Notes: generated from the letters alone by a model not told the origin. Counted from the stretch's first letter, positions 43,051-54,948 are shown. The stretch: 64,000 nt of DNA from Diphasiastrum complanatum (GCA_029204225.1 CM055097.1:51864996-51928995); one strand, 5' to 3'. A program made the numbers and translations.

Positions 43051-43485
43051 TTCATCAAGGATAGTGGCTGCTTTTCCACAAGACCATTATGAAACAAAAT
43101 TTGCATCTACAAAACATAATCACCTTTGAAAATGATTGGTCGTCCATTCTGCTTTTTAAGCAATTTGCAGCAATTGTCTTTTATGTAGTAGGAAATTTTC
43201 TAACTTTCTTTGGTCCCAAGTTAGAGACTCACCTTGGAAACCAAGTTGCATTAAGTAATTGGTAATGGTCGTTTTGAGAGAACCATTATCACATTTAACT
43301 AGGATCTATGCGGAGTGGACTTAACTGCCTAAATCCTAATTAGATGTGGTAATGCCTTGACCAACCAACGGCCATCATATAATGAACTTTTAACATTTTT
43401 GTAAATTTATTTTCTAGTTGTAGTTTAGCATGCTAAGAATTGTTTTCACGATATCCAAACATTTTTCAGAATACTATTTTTAGAT
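43051..43485. other. Spacer
   Basis: Apart from the possible retroposon relic at 43192-43240, nothing is recognised. Confidence 0.5.
43192..43240 (+). repeat. Possible decayed relative of the tRNA-like retroposon
   Basis: CTTTGGTCCCAAGTTAGAGA then CTTGGAAACCAAG resembles the B-box half and terminal hairpin of the 35652-35736 element. The A-box half is absent. Confidence 0.35.
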
Positions 43486-43617
43486 CCACACATGTGAAAT
43501 ACAGTAGCTTGTTGGTTTTGTATGGACAACAACTTCTTTTTATGTTTTGATTCAGTTTTGATCAAGTTCTATTAGAGTTTGCATCTCATTCATAGAGTAG
43601 ATGCTGATTTTTCTACA
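43486..43617 (+). repeat. Copia LTR 3'-end fragment
   Basis: It aligns with the end of the LTR at 60913-61480: CACACATGTGAAATACAGTA at its start and TAGATGCTGATTTTTCTACA at its end. The palindrome here is CACACATGTG (43487-43496). Confidence 0.8.
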
Positions 43618-44077
43618 TTGGCAGGATTGTTGATTTGTTCTCTTTCTAATCCAAAATCAGTTTATGGATTTGCATCATCATTGATCTAAATTCTTTCATA
43701 GATTTTACATCCGGTGTTGCAACATATAATGTTGCAAAAAGGTCAATAACGTTCTTTAGAACATTTAGACTTGTTCCTGATTATGCTCAAAACAATTTTA
43801 CAAGACATCTTATGTTCACTTGTGTAAGAGTGAAGATTATTTTTTATCATCCTTTTCATAGGAGCATGTAATTTCTAGTGATCTTCACAATTGGTATGAG
43901 TACTTTTTGAAATGGTGTCTTGCCCTTACAAGCTCATCGTAGCTTGTCAAATGCCCTTAAGAGCTACCTATAATATAAAGTCCTGAACATAGGATACAAT
44001 CCTAAGCATGCCAATACAAGCAACCAACAAGGGAATGGATGGTGGACAAACCAACCCAACCAATCCTAGATCGAACA
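43618..44077. other. Spacer
   Basis: No coding trail. It runs into the 44078 repeat, whose true left border may lie further left. Confidence 0.45.
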
Positions 44078-44403
44078 GATCTAGCCCCCAAGCTATGGAT
44101 CAATCTCAAAGAGGAATGAGGCATCACACCAGTAGCATATGGCTACCAGTCTCACAATCAAGAATACACTAGTGAGAGCCCAATAGGTATACTTATACCC
44201 TCCAAGGCCCATGCACCACTAGTAGTGCACTGTGACAACTCACTGGACACCTCTGCAGCCTATCTAGGCCACGTCATCCAGTTCTCCAATGACTCATTGA
44301 TAGACCCATAAATCCACCATTAATTATGACCTTATACACATAAGGGTCCCAATTCTCTTATAGTCACAATTAACTTACGAGTTGTTGGTCTATTGATCTC
44401 TAG
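44078..44403. repeat. Left copy of a repeat flanking Copia relics (LTR-like)
   Basis: It starts GATCTAGCCCCCAAGCTATG and ends GATCTCTAG, and aligns with 48195-48717. The two direct copies bracket minus-strand gag, protease and integrase relics, as LTRs would, but no primer site, polypurine tract or target duplication was found. Confidence 0.7.
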
Positions 44404-45448
44404 CCCCAGTTCATAATTTTTCTTATCCATTGGGCATGGAGTCTGGTTCTCAGCAACAGTATCCAAGGCCATTGATTAAGCCTTAGAATCAAATAGTGAC
44501 AGATCTTCATAGTACCTGCATCTCAACCATCTCGTGCACCTAGATTGGCTTATGCTCCCACTCCCAACAGGTTTTCTATATGCCCATCTCAGATCCATGC
44601 ATTTGGGGATATGCTAATGCTATCTCTTTATAAGGCAATGAATAATGCATGCAGTTGATTTCGATAAGTGTCTAGAGGTGTTGTTGGAAAGTGCTAATGA
44701 ATGTATCTCTTTGTTCATGTATTTCCCGGAAAGGGCTCTTAAAGACTCACTCTCATCTCTCAATCAATTTTTCATAGACAAGATCCAGAAAATCTGAAGA
44801 GGATGTAGGCTACTGTAGTGAATTTTTAAGAATTTTTCTCTCATCTTGAATATCCTCTCTTATCTAGATCCAATGTCACACAACCATGCACTTCCTCTTT
44901 TTCTCAAGTGATAATTCTTTCCCAAACATTCATAACTAGGACAAAGTTTTCAAATTTTTTTTAGCACACACACACACACACATACATATCACTCACCTAT
45001 CCCCACTTGTAATATTTTCAGTGTCCCCATTTTTCCTCTCTGACCCACCCCATGCTCCTAAATCATGCACATACGCCCATCAATTCAAAAGAAGATGGAT
45101 GCCCATTTTTCTCTCCACAAGGTGCATACTGCATGGTATGAATGCAATCATTCAAGCTTGCAGCAAATGTTTCAAAACATTCTGTGTCTAAAATGATGCA
45201 TGTGATATGTGTGAGACGTTCATCTCATGTCTTGCCATCATCGAGGCTATCTAGTAACTGTACTGCATTAGATTGCACATGCACATTGATTATACTGAAG
45301 GATTTTTTTTTCAATAAAAAAATGTCAGATCACTAAACTGTAAAAATCTACAACCACAATCAAAAGATCAAAAAAAAAAATCAACCAAAAATTACTCTAC
45401 TAACCCTCACCCCCTAAGGACAAGGGTGGATTTTCATAACCTTATAAA
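44404..45448. other. Spacer with a (CA)n run
   Basis: A CA dinucleotide run is at 44965-44982. Nothing else is recognised. Confidence 0.5.
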
Positions 45449-46400
45449 TCATCCAGCATCAACCTTATTGTTTGGATATTCACCATGTGTTTTAGCCCTA
45501 ATAGATAAGCAAGTTTCTTCCCTCTTATCTCTTTCAAATATGCAAGAAATTTCATAGGTGGACAAAAGGTGTGGATCCCATCCCAAAACTACTTTTTGAT
45601 TTGTATCTTGATGGTTGTCTTGATCATCCAAAGTCAAAGGTGGAGGTAGAAAAATCTCGTCGGTCATGTTGAACATTTCTCTATACCATAAGGCTCATCA
45701 TCTTCCTCTAAGTTCATATCCAAAATAGGAGATACAACATCATCTGCGTCATCCCCAGTACTCATCTGAAAATCCATGTTTTTCATTCTAGGATAATACT
45801 ATAATTTAGTAACTTCCAAGCACTCAGATCCTTTCTCATCGGTATCAGAGTCAGCATCATAATTCACCATTCTCTCATCCCATTTGAATGCTTCAGATAG
45901 CATCCCCTTGGTCTCTTCATCTATATGACCTTGAATCAGGGGTATAGGTTCTTCTATTCCAACAATAATCATCGAGGATGATCTGTTTCTAGGTTCAGTG
46001 TCCTTGGAGTCTACTAGTCGCTTACTTGTTCCCTCACACTCTTCAGTAGAGATGTTTGTCTGTACCCTATCTTGGGTTTCCCTCAGCCCTTTCTTCTCTA
46101 TGAGTGTTTCTGCCAAGTTTATCGGGATTTCTCTCCTTCCATTCTAATCACATCACCTTGAGAGATCATGCTACGATCTATCTGGGGTTGACTCAAATTT
46201 TGTTTGAAGTCAAGTAGTCTTTCATTCATGATATCATGGCTTATCGGCTTCTATATTTGATTTTTGGTAATCAAATCATTCTTCTGTGACAAACATTCAT
46301 TCTTTGAATGGTCACACTTCCTGCAATATCCTGCAAAAGGTTTTGGATATGCAGGTGTATTGCCCCCTACAAAAGTGGGAGTATTAACTGGTGGAGTCTT
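45449..46400 (-). pseudogene. Gag-like fragment with zinc knuckle and acidic tail
   Basis: On the minus strand, near 46345-46300, a frame reads GYCRKCDHSKNECLSQK, a CCHC-like knuckle. An acidic, disordered stretch follows (MAETLIEKKGLRETQDRVQT to VNYDADSDTDEKGSECLEV, 46116-45799) and then a second frame (45676-45449). Frames change between pieces. It joins the integrase relic at about 46400-46440 without a known element border, so the locus is chimeric. The family of this gag is unclear. Confidence 0.45.
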
Positions 46401-47037
46401 CAAACTAGGACTTCGTAGGACATCGATTCAGGATACGAGTAGCTGTGTTGCATGCTTCTGCCTAGAAGGTATTTGGCAAACCCTTGCTCTTAAGCATTGC
46501 CTTAGACATCTCCACAATGGATATGTTCTTCTATTCTACAAATCCATTCTGTTTTGGTGAATAGGGTGTAGTAGTATGTCTCTTGATCCCTTGATCCTTG
46601 CAAAAATCTATAAACTCTGTTGAGAAATACTCACCTCTACCATCTGATTTGAGAGTCTTAATATAACAACCTGTTTGTTTTTCAACTAGAGCCTTGAACT
46701 CTCTAAACTTGGCAAAAGCATCAAATTTTTTGCTTATGAAATAAATTCAGATATGTCTATTGTAGTCGTCAATGAATGTGATGAAATAGTAACAGCCACT
46801 AATGGACCTAGTTTGTATTGGTTCACGCAGATCACTATGAACAAGATCAAGAATACCATTAGCTCTTCTTGCTCCACCTTTGGGAAATATCTCTCTATGC
46901 TGTTTTCCCAAAATGCACCCTCACAAATTTTTTTTTTCAAAAGAGATATCAGGCAATCCAACAACCGGATTACTTCTTTTAAGGATTTGCAAGCTTTGAG
47001 CACTAATATGACCAAACCTTTGATGCCAAAAATCACT
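46401..47037 (-). pseudogene. Copia integrase, frameshifted
   Basis: Several minus frames combine to an integrase: HQRFGH zinc region after 47037, KICEGCILGKQHRE, VHSDL, ITFIDDYNRHIWIYFISKKF, RSDGRGEY and a decayed final Glu region (NGFVEYKN). Stops and frame changes occur throughout. It follows the gag-protease frame at 47038-48192. Confidence 0.75.
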
Positions 47038-48192
47038 TCAACTATCAACAATGCTTACCATAGCTTGAGTAAAAGATCTCGCATTCAATTTGTAGAGTAG
47101 GTTCCCGTTGACTCTAGCTCTTGTAGCAATCACTTTGTAGTGATTCTTGATGTCCTTGATGAGACATTTGTCGCTATCAAACTCAACCTTGAGTTGTTGA
47201 TCAGCCATCGTCCCAACTGATAGTAAATTGTTGGCTAAACCAGGAACATATTGTACATTGCTTATTTGCTTTATCATTCTGCTGACTAGCTTCACTAGTA
47301 CCACTCCAAATCCTTTCACAGGTAGCAATTGGCCATCAGCTTGTCCAACTTTATCGCCATTGTGGATTTCCTTGAATTTTAAAAACCACTCATTCCTCGA
47401 AGTCATGTGCTTGGACGCTCCGCTGTCGATGTACCAAGTATCCTTTGCGTCACTTGTCATTAGTGCTGTAATGAACAAGTTTGAGCTTTCACCTGTATGA
47501 TCTTCATATTGATCGTCATCGTAATCAATATAGTTGTCTTCATAATGATCATCCTCAAATTGATGTTGATCAACATAATTGTCCGCTTGTAATTTGCCTT
47601 TTCTTTGTGTTATCTCCTTTTGTTTCTTGAAGCATTCACGCTCCCAATGGCTAGGTTTGTTACAATACCTAAAATTTCCAGGTTTATTTTGTCTGGAATA
47701 GCCACGACCTTGACCTCGGCCTTGATTCCAATTGCCTCGATTCAGCCTATCATTGGCTTGCTCATGAAATTGTTGAAATGATCCCCGACTTGAGTTTCCT
47801 CCTCTCGATTGATACCTACCATGGCCAAATCTTCCGCCTTGTCCTCTAACTGCAAGAGTTTGATCATAGCCCCTGTTACGATGATTCAAGTTCTCTTGAC
47901 GTTGCTCTTCCTGCAAAAGTAATCCACCTAGCTCTTCATAGGTTGGAAGATTCTCCTGTGTGGCAATGCTTGTCACAAACATCTGATGTGACTCACTCAA
48001 GCTATTCAATGTCAATTGAACGATCTCACGGTCCTGTACTCGCTCTCCAACGATAGCTAGTTGATCACGGATCTCCTTTACCTTCAATAGGTGATCGGCA
48101 ATAGTTGCACCATCATCCATCTGTAATGTGTGCAGCTTCGTCTTCAAAAATAGCACTCGAGATGTGTTTGTGCTCTCAAACAATGCCTTCAA
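47038..48192 (-). CDS. Copia gag-protease, truncated (384 codons)
   Basis: The frame begins MKALFESTNTSRVLFLKTKL inside the UBN2 gag domain, so the gag N-terminus is missing; it is cut at the 48195 repeat. A Gly/Arg-rich region follows (GRFGHGRYQSRGGNSSRG). The knuckle reads NFRYCNKPSHWEREC, in which the first Cys of CCHC is Phe. An acidic Asp/Tyr stretch precedes the protease motif DTWYIDSGASKHMT. It ends SFTQAMVSIVDS with TGA at 47038-47040, where integrase continues in other frames. The open frame is long for a truncated copy, so decay is fairly recent. Confidence 0.9.
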   Translation of the reverse strand: MKALFESTNTSRVLFLKTKLHTLQMDDGATIADHLLKVKEIRDQLAIVGERVQDREIVQLTLNSLSESHQMFVTSIATQENLPTYEELGGLLLQEEQRQENLNHRNRGYDQTLAVRGQGGRFGHGRYQSRGGNSSRGSFQQFHEQANDRLNRGNWNQGRGQGRGYSRQNKPGNFRYCNKPSHWERECFKKQKEITQRKGKLQADNYVDQHQFEDDHYEDNYIDYDDDQYEDHTGESSNLFITALMTSDAKDTWYIDSGASKHMTSRNEWFLKFKEIHNGDKVGQADGQLLPVKGFGVVLVKLVSRMIKQISNVQYVPGLANNLLSVGTMADQQLKVEFDSDKCLIKDIKNHYKVIATRARVNGNLLYKLNARSFTQAMVSIVDS

Positions 48193-48194
48193 CG

Positions 48195-48717
48195 GATCTA
48201 GCCCCCAAGCTATGGATCAATCTCAAAGAGGAATGAGGCATCACACCAGCAGCATACGACTACTAGTCTCACAATCAAGGATACACTAGTGAGAGCCCAA
48301 TAGGTATACTTATACCCTCCAAGGCCCATGCACCACTAGTAGTGCACTGTGACACCTCACTGGACACCTCTGCAGCCTATCTGGGCCACGTTATCCAGTT
48401 TTCCAATGACTCATTGATAGACCCATATAAATTCACCATCATGAGTTTAGGCCTACACACGCTCTTCCAATTATATCCGAACTATACTTCACATTGAATC
48501 TGATTTCAGTAGTACCACACACAAACCATCTCTAATCTGTTCGGTGGACTGTACTCTTGTTTTTAGAGTACGAATTAATTTTTAAGATCCTGTTGGGCAA
48601 TTAGAACACATAAAGCTGTGATTATCTTTTAGCATAAGCTGTCTATTAGACTGTTTAAGGGCCCCAATTCCCTTATAGTCACAATTAACTACGGGTTCTT
48701 GGTCTACTGATCTCTAG
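48195..48717. repeat. Right copy of the 44078-44403 repeat
   Basis: It aligns with the left copy at both ends; about 200 bp near 48430-48655 is extra. Confidence 0.7.
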
Positions 48718-49870
48718 CATGGACACGGTACCCGAGACCAATTGTGGGCATGACATGTAACTTCTCAAATGACTCGTATCACCAGCAAAGAACACTAGAA
48801 AGGCCACTCCCCAATAATAAGGAACTCTCTATAGTTGATATAATGTATATATGAAAAGCTCAAATTTTGCAAAAACCATTGAGTCCATATAAAGAGCTAA
48901 GCCATATGCCATAAATTTTTTTGCCAAGTTTTCAAGGTGCTTTCATTTTCATAAAAACTTTCATACAATTTGACTAAGGATAGGGGCGTCATTCTAGATA
49001 ACATGGATCATCCTTTACATAAGTAAATGGGATTTCACGACTTTTCCATTAAGTCACCATCTTTAATGACAAGATTCCCCATTGAAAAAGGTCAGTGGGG
49101 AATCATTTAGGTATACATTAATTATCTCTCATAAGCCTTTTAAACTTAACTTTAAGAGAGTGAAAATGTTTAAGATAATGAGAAATATCATGAATTTCAT
49201 TCAATTTTTTCTTGAATTATAAAAAGGATAAAACATATGTACAAGATTTACAGCTGATTCGCTTTAGGTTTTTTAAGCCTATCAAATCATATGTCTCACT
49301 CGAGCAAGATCCAACCGAACGAGTCTCCACTCACGACATCTGTAGACGCGTTCTGGGGCTGGTCGGTCGCCGACCACATGAACCATTTTTCTGCTTTAAT
49401 ACACAGACTATCGGCACCACGTAGACGGTAGCAACCAACTAATTTCGTATGTCAGTGTATAATTGCTGCGAGCTGCTGCCATTCACGTTTAAAACTGCCT
49501 GCAACTGATGATAGCAGCGAATGTTGGATGGAAAATAAAATGAAATCATGGTAAAAGGGAATGCCTTGAAAACTTTATGAGCGTTACGTTTCTGGATTCT
49601 TGTGTCTCTGTAACTGCCTTTGCGGAACTGATAATCTACCTCATCTTCATCAACTTTGATGTTGAATATGACGACAATAATGCAGGTAAAGTTTGAACCA
49701 CTCAATCTGTGTATAGATGGATATAATGGGATTATGGGAGGTGAGATGAAAGAGTGATAAGTAAATATCGCCTGCAAAGCTCAAAAGCTTGTTGCGTGTC
49801 TTGTTGGGTAACGTCAGAACAAAAAGCTTGTGCTGTAAGTATTGCACATCTCTGTTGCATCCTGCAGAGC
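48718..49870. other. Spacer
   Basis: No domain or terminal repeat was found. The short frames at 49212-49424 and 49439-49777 carry no motif. Confidence 0.5.
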
Positions 49871-50175
49871 TTTAGGTACATGTGGACACTAGTACACTGG
49901 TCATGACAATGTGTGTATCGAAGCTTTTGAGAAAAGAATATCGAAGCATAGTGTCTGACCATACTTTGTCGTGTAAGGCTATCTTTTTTGTGAATTGAGA
50001 CTTATGGGTTATTTGTCATTTTTTAGGTACATGTGGACACTAGTACACTGGTCATGACAATGTGTGTATCGAAGCTTTTGAGAAAAGAATATCGAAGCAT
50101 AGTGTCTGACCATACTTTGTTGAGTAAGGCTATTTTTTTTGTGAATTGAGACTTATGGGTTATTTGTCATTTTCT
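49871..50175. repeat. Tandem duplication, 161-bp period
   Basis: TTTAGGTACATGTGGACACT starts at 49871 and again at 50032. The copies are nearly identical (GTCGTG/GTTGAG is one visible change), so the duplication is recent. Confidence 0.95.
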
Positions 50176-50230
50176 GAGCTGGTAGCAATTTCCAAAAGAA
50201 AGTTAAAGATAAAGAGAATTTGAATGTATT

Positions 50231-50322
50231 ATGGAAGGAGTCGGGCACAGGCCATTCTGCCCAGTAAATTTTTTTTTTGAAATCCTTACCGGGCAGAATG
50301 GCATGTGCCCGGCTCATTCCGT
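50231..50322. mobile_element. Foldback element (MITE-like), 92 bp
   Basis: Arms 50231-50267 and 50286-50322 are inverted copies of GGGCA...GCCATTCTGCCC, with an 18-bp AT-rich loop. The full arm is about 36 bp with a few mismatches. The outer word GGAATGAGC links it to 42946-43050. Confidence 0.75.
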
Positions 50323-51540
50323 TGCGTAATGGAGTCTTTGACTTTTTCACACACCATTTACAAAGCATAATCAGCAGTGTGGGTTTTTTTGGACCAATGA
50401 GAAAATGCCACGTGGCAGTCTGATGTGCACAATCTGACGCGCGTTTGGAATGTGCTTCAAAATTTTAAAATTTAAAAAAAAAAATCCAGTGACATTTTAT
50501 GCTTTTTTAAAAGCCCAAAAATTGGGCGTAATCAGCTCAAAGAATCCATCAAGGAGCTAGTCATCTTATCATCTTACAAGATTTATGTTGTCAAAAAATT
50601 GTGTCCAATGAGCTACTTGTTTTCATCATTTCATTCTTTGGTGAAGATTGCAAATTTTGATGTACATAATCATGTTAGCATGATATAGAAAAAGAAATTG
50701 AAACAAAGAAAAGGCTAGAGCACAAGTCAACAAAACAATAAGGTCTCATGCTGGTCTTTATCACAAAGGCACTCAGGTGGTTAGTCTGCCATCATTACTT
50801 GCCTTCAAGCGACTTATAACCAGTGTTGGGACGTTCAGGGTATTGCCTTTAAAAAAAAAAAAACAAGAACCACAAGTTCAAGGTGTTACATCACATAAAT
50901 AAAATACTTACACCTAGCAATTCTAAATAATATCTTACAAAATATATCTTGGTGGTTCTCAATTTGTCAGTGGTTACTTTATTGAGAATCGTCGGGTCCT
51001 ATATTTTCTTTTACAAATAATGATAACAATTATACATATTTATATTTGAAAATTTATGGAGTTAAATAGTTTAAACACTTACATTTATTGTGCACAAAAG
51101 TTACACCTTCACTCCCAAAAGAAATCCTAAAATGGAAATTGTTCAGATTTTTTTTTTGTTTTATAAGCCAAATATTTATCAAAAAACACATATGGAAGGA
51201 ATTGAAAAAAGTCTAAGTGCATATTATTTAAACATTCCTTCGCTTATCAACTACTCGTAGAAAAAACTCAACTCTTTAATGCCAACAAGATTTTAATCGT
51301 GCACAAAAATCAAACTTCACACCTGAACAATTATTCAAAAAAATCACACTTTATTTCACATTTATTGTCCACATTGATCATTTAATAGTTATTGCCAAAA
51401 GTTTTTGATTTTTCTAGGGCCAATTGATATTGGGGTTATACCCCCCTACATAGGCAATCCTCAATCCAGGGGTTAAAGGGACCCGAGGTTTCCAGTTTCT
51501 ACAAAAGAGTATAACCTCCAGTTCTACCTAGAAGTTATAC
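50323..51540. other. AT-rich spacer
   Basis: Poly-A and poly-T tracts dominate. No gene or element end is recognised. Confidence 0.5.
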
Positions 51541-52650
51541 TCGAAGAGTCAATAAATGAATTGGTCAATTGACTGGAGTATACCCAGTGACCATGAAGTT
51601 CGAATGGTTCTTAAGGGGAATACCCGAAAGAATAGATCGATACTGCCGACAAGGACCTACTGACAGTCTGGAGCATGTCATAGCTACTGCAGAGAATTAT
51701 GAGAATTCCCGAATATCTAGAAGTCGAAGGTCAAAGAAGGAACTCGACACATTTAATTTTTAGATGAGCAAGAATCAGACACTGAATCGGAAACTAGTTC
51801 ATCATCAAGTTATAGTTCAGATTCTGATAGCTCGAGTGAAGATGAATCTCCAAGGAAAACTTCAAAATGCCATCAGACACGTTCGAAAGATCGGAAAAGA
51901 ATGGAAGATCCAAAGAAGATCGATCGAAAACAACAGAACTTACGGAAGAAGGAAGTATCAGAACTTGGAAAGAAATTCAATGATTAAAAGTTCACATTCT
52001 TCAACCGAAGAGTTGGAGAATATATGCTAATACAGTAGGCAAATCGAATGTATGGTGTACAAAATGTAATAAGGAAGGTCACCATCATTCTGAATGCAAA
52101 GCTAAAATGCAGGTTTCTTATGTTGAAGAAAGTGATGAGGAAGAGAATTCCGATAATGAAGTTGTGTATTTAATGGAGTAGATCCTGGTAAAAGTGTATA
52201 TGAAGTACAAACTACCAATGCAAAAACCAATACTGCACCAACCTCTACTTCATATAAACCTCTTGCAAGGAATTTTATTCCAGTACAAAAATATGTGCCC
52301 AATCAGCAGAAGAATGGTGTTCAAAGAACAAAACCTGTACCGACATGTTATAATTGTGGAACGCCTGGACATTATTCTAATGAATGTCCCGAACCAAAGA
52401 AGTAGATTGGATATGTGCCTTTGTGGGAGAATTGTAAAGCAGAAGGACATGTGACTTCAAAATGTCCTAAACCACCAGTTAAAAAGTTGTTGGTAAAATA
52501 TGAAAAACCTGAAGCCACTAAAGATGCTGAGCTTAAAGATGAAGTGGTACAGTAGGTCGAACTTTCTGAAGAAGAAACAAATTGGCTGAGTGATATTGAT
52601 TTTGAAGTATCGAAAGTGAGCACTAGAAGCAAAACCAAACAGAAATGACA
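51541..52650 (+). pseudogene. Gag relic with three zinc knuckles
   Basis: At 51569-51760 a frame reads FEWFLRGIPERIDRYCRQGP then SLEHVIATAENYENSR, the end of a Gypsy-type capsid domain. A Ser/Asp-rich linker follows. Knuckles then appear in shifting frames: WCTKCNKEGHHHSECKAK (about 52055-52110), CYNCGTPGHYSNECPEPK (about 52345-52400) and ENCKAEGHVTSKCPKP (about 52429-52475). Several stops and frame changes separate them. Protease and RT are not found downstream, so only gag survives. Confidence 0.7.
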
Positions 52651-52742
52651 AAATCAAATTTGACCCATAACAGAATCGCCTAAGAAAAAGAAGAAATCTC
52701 CAAACACAAAGGCAGATTAAAAAAAAAAAGTAAATAAATCTA

Positions 52743-52863
52743 TGTAGTGGGTTTCCTTTCTTGCCTAACCTGAATCCAAGATCTAGTCAATCTAGCATCA
52801 AAGAGACAAAGCTAGTTGTCACGCGTAGGTTTGTTCCCATGAGAGCGATAGTATAGTTTGGAT
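52743..52863 (-). repeat. LTR 3'-end fragment in inverted orientation
   Basis: About 120 bp are the reverse complement of 54806-54926, the end of the Gypsy LTR, with a handful of changes. On the minus strand it ends CCCACTACA. The rest of that LTR copy was not found. Confidence 0.85.
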
Positions 52864-52965
52864 TTCAACATGAATGGAGGATCCAAATCTAATTCTAACA
52901 TCCATTAACCCTAAACATTAACACTACGATCCATTAACACTACACATCCACAACAAAGATAGCTT

Positions 52966-52976
52966 ACTCTTTCTCT

Positions 52977-53067
<91 letters not shown>
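52966..53067. repeat. (CT)n microsatellite
   Basis: About 100 bp of CT dinucleotides with two CTGT interruptions at the left. Confidence 0.98.
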
Positions 53068-53072
<5 letters not shown>

Positions 53073-53136
53073 AAGTATAATAGCATACAATCCCAATAAC
53101 ATTCAAATCCAATAATTAGCAAAAACCAAAGAAAGC

Positions 53137-53499
53137 ATGAGAGATGGAGAAGGAAAGAAGAAGAACAAGGACATTCATCACTGCGTGCAGGAAAGTGCCG
53201 AGTATTGCAGATCCATGGCCTTCCTGATGCAGCAAGAATGTTTCTGGGATCGAGGTTTGGATCCCATTAGGATCAGCCCAAACATAGCCCTCCAATCAGA
53301 AGAAGACCATGAGATGATGGCTAGGCTATACTACAGAGCGGCCTTTATGTCGTCACGCTATGTGACCATGGTGGAAGACTGGCAGGAAATGGGCTTCGTA
53401 GAAAAAATAAGAGAATATCTGGGGCCCCTTAATTTCGGAAGTAAGCTCCGCTTCCAAGTTTTTGAAGCCCTGGGCCGGAAGATGAGCGAGCAAAAGTAG
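53137..53499 (+). CDS. Unrecognised 120-codon frame
   Basis: The frame starts MRDGEGKKKNKDIHHCVQES and ends GSKLRFQVFEALGRKMSEQK with a TAG. It has even, soluble-protein composition, with predicted helices by eye and no low-complexity stretch. No known domain is recognised. It lies between a (CT)n run and the probable Gypsy LTR start, inside two inverted LTR ends. It may be a host gene exon, a captured gene piece or chance. Confidence 0.4.
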   Translation: MRDGEGKKKNKDIHHCVQESAEYCRSMAFLMQQECFWDRGLDPIRISPNIALQSEEDHEMMARLYYRAAFMSSRYVTMVEDWQEMGFVEKIREYLGPLNFGSKLRFQVFEALGRKMSEQK

Positions 53500-53716
53500 A
53501 CGGCACGACGACGAGGCGAACAGGATTCACAAGAAGTGCTCAAGAGGGCTGGTATGTAGAGGCCAATTGAGGGAATTCCAATTTTGGCGAATAAATTTTG
53601 CGGATAATAAGCCCCTGGATTTACGGGAGCGAACGAAAATCCACGCTTTTCCAAGGACCAAGCGGAAGACATCACCGGTGTTGTAGTGGGTCCTGCAACA
53701 GCTTAGGGGTGGATAA

Positions 53717-54926
53717 TGTTAGCCGATTCTCTAGTACCGAGCCAAGCTAAAGACATAAGGTATCTCTCACCCATGACCGAGGAGGTCTCAGAAGGAAGAA
53801 AGCAGAAGAAGCTGAGAGCCGAGCGTGAGAGCCAAGGAAATACTAGCTAGGAAGATAGTGATTAACTATGTGAGCCTACGGGGTGTATCCCAAAGAAGGA
53901 ATGACCATGTAGGAACTAGTAACATTTCCTTGAATAGTTGTAATAAATGTAGACCCCCCTTAAAATAGTAAGAGTGAGCCACCTTTTGATGGTGACCTCT
54001 AGTGGAAGGGCAAATTCCACATGTAATTTAGTGGAATTGCCACATGGGCTCCACATGGGCAGCCTTCTTGCTTATTTAAGGGCCCCCCTCTCTTGTGAGG
54101 GAGCTTTTGATTGTATTTTCAAGTTCTCTTGAGCTAATAAAGAGGATCCTCCATGAGTTCTTGAAGATCACTAAGCTCCTTGTTCATGGCAATGATCTTG
54201 AGTGATATTTCTATGAGCATGCTTGATTCCTTGCTTGTGAATTAACTAGATTCTCGTTTCTTGTTCTTGCTTAATTGTGGATTAGCTTCAATTCTTACTT
54301 GTGGAATCTTGTAGAAATTAGCATTCAAGTAAACTATAGAGGCTAGAAATGTGGTGTAAATCTTGCATAGTCTTGACATTCTAGTTCTTGATGTTCTTGG
54401 ATAATTTGAGCATCAAGTAATGTATGTTTCTTGATTCCTAGATTGTTAAATGCTGTTAGGAATCTTGTTTCTTGTTTCTTGAATCTGGTTTTGGTTTCAG
54501 TAGCTATTCTAGTTTTTTATTGTTCTTTAATTCAGTAGTTAGTAGTAGGATTGCTCTCTGTGCTGAATGCTGATCTGTTTGAGCTGTAGATGGATGCATG
54601 GCTAGTGTATGCATGTAGCTAAGTATCGGATTTGAGTTACCCACTGACAGGCTGAGAAATACATAATGCATCCTTGAATATTGCTTCTGCTCTGTAAATC
54701 TTCTAATAAGAAGAATAATCACAAAAAACCATAACGACAGAGGTAATCCAAGAGAGATAAGCAACAAAAAGAGAAAAAGGTGTTCACAGATTTAGTGAAT
54801 AAGTGAACAGAACTATACTATTGCTCTCATGGGAACGAACCTACACATGACAACTAGCTTTGTCTCTTTGATGCTAGATTGACTAGATCTTGGATTCAGG
54901 TTAGGCAAGGAAAGAAATCCACTACA
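53717..54926 (+). repeat. Probable 5' LTR of the Gypsy element (left end uncertain)
   Basis: The right end CCACTACA is firm because the primer site follows after four bases. The left end is proposed at TGTTAGCCGATTC, after GGGGTGGATAA. A TATA-like CTTATTTAAG at 54071-54080 and GAGCTAATAAAGAGG near 54132 fit promoter and polyadenylation signals. Confidence 0.5.
54071..54080 (+). promoter_or_regulatory. TATA-like box in the Gypsy LTR
   Basis: CTTATTTAAG followed by a GC-rich start region, typical of LTR promoters. Confidence 0.45.
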
Positions 54927-54930
54927 ATTT

Positions 54931-54948
54931 TGGTGCCATTGCCGGGGA
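54931..54948 (+). other. Primer-binding site, Tat/Athila type, decayed
   Basis: TGGTGCCATTGCCGGGGA resembles the TGGCGCCGTTGCCGGGGA site of plant Tat/Athila elements. Both changes (CG to TG and CG to CA) are what CpG deamination gives. Confidence 0.75.

Noticed and set aside
52911-53112. Arg/Glu repeat proteins on the minus strand
   Set aside because: They are translations of the (CT)n microsatellite.
53358-53675. Minus-strand frame opposite 53137-53499
   Set aside because: It is the shadow of the plus-strand frame and extends only into uncertain sequence.
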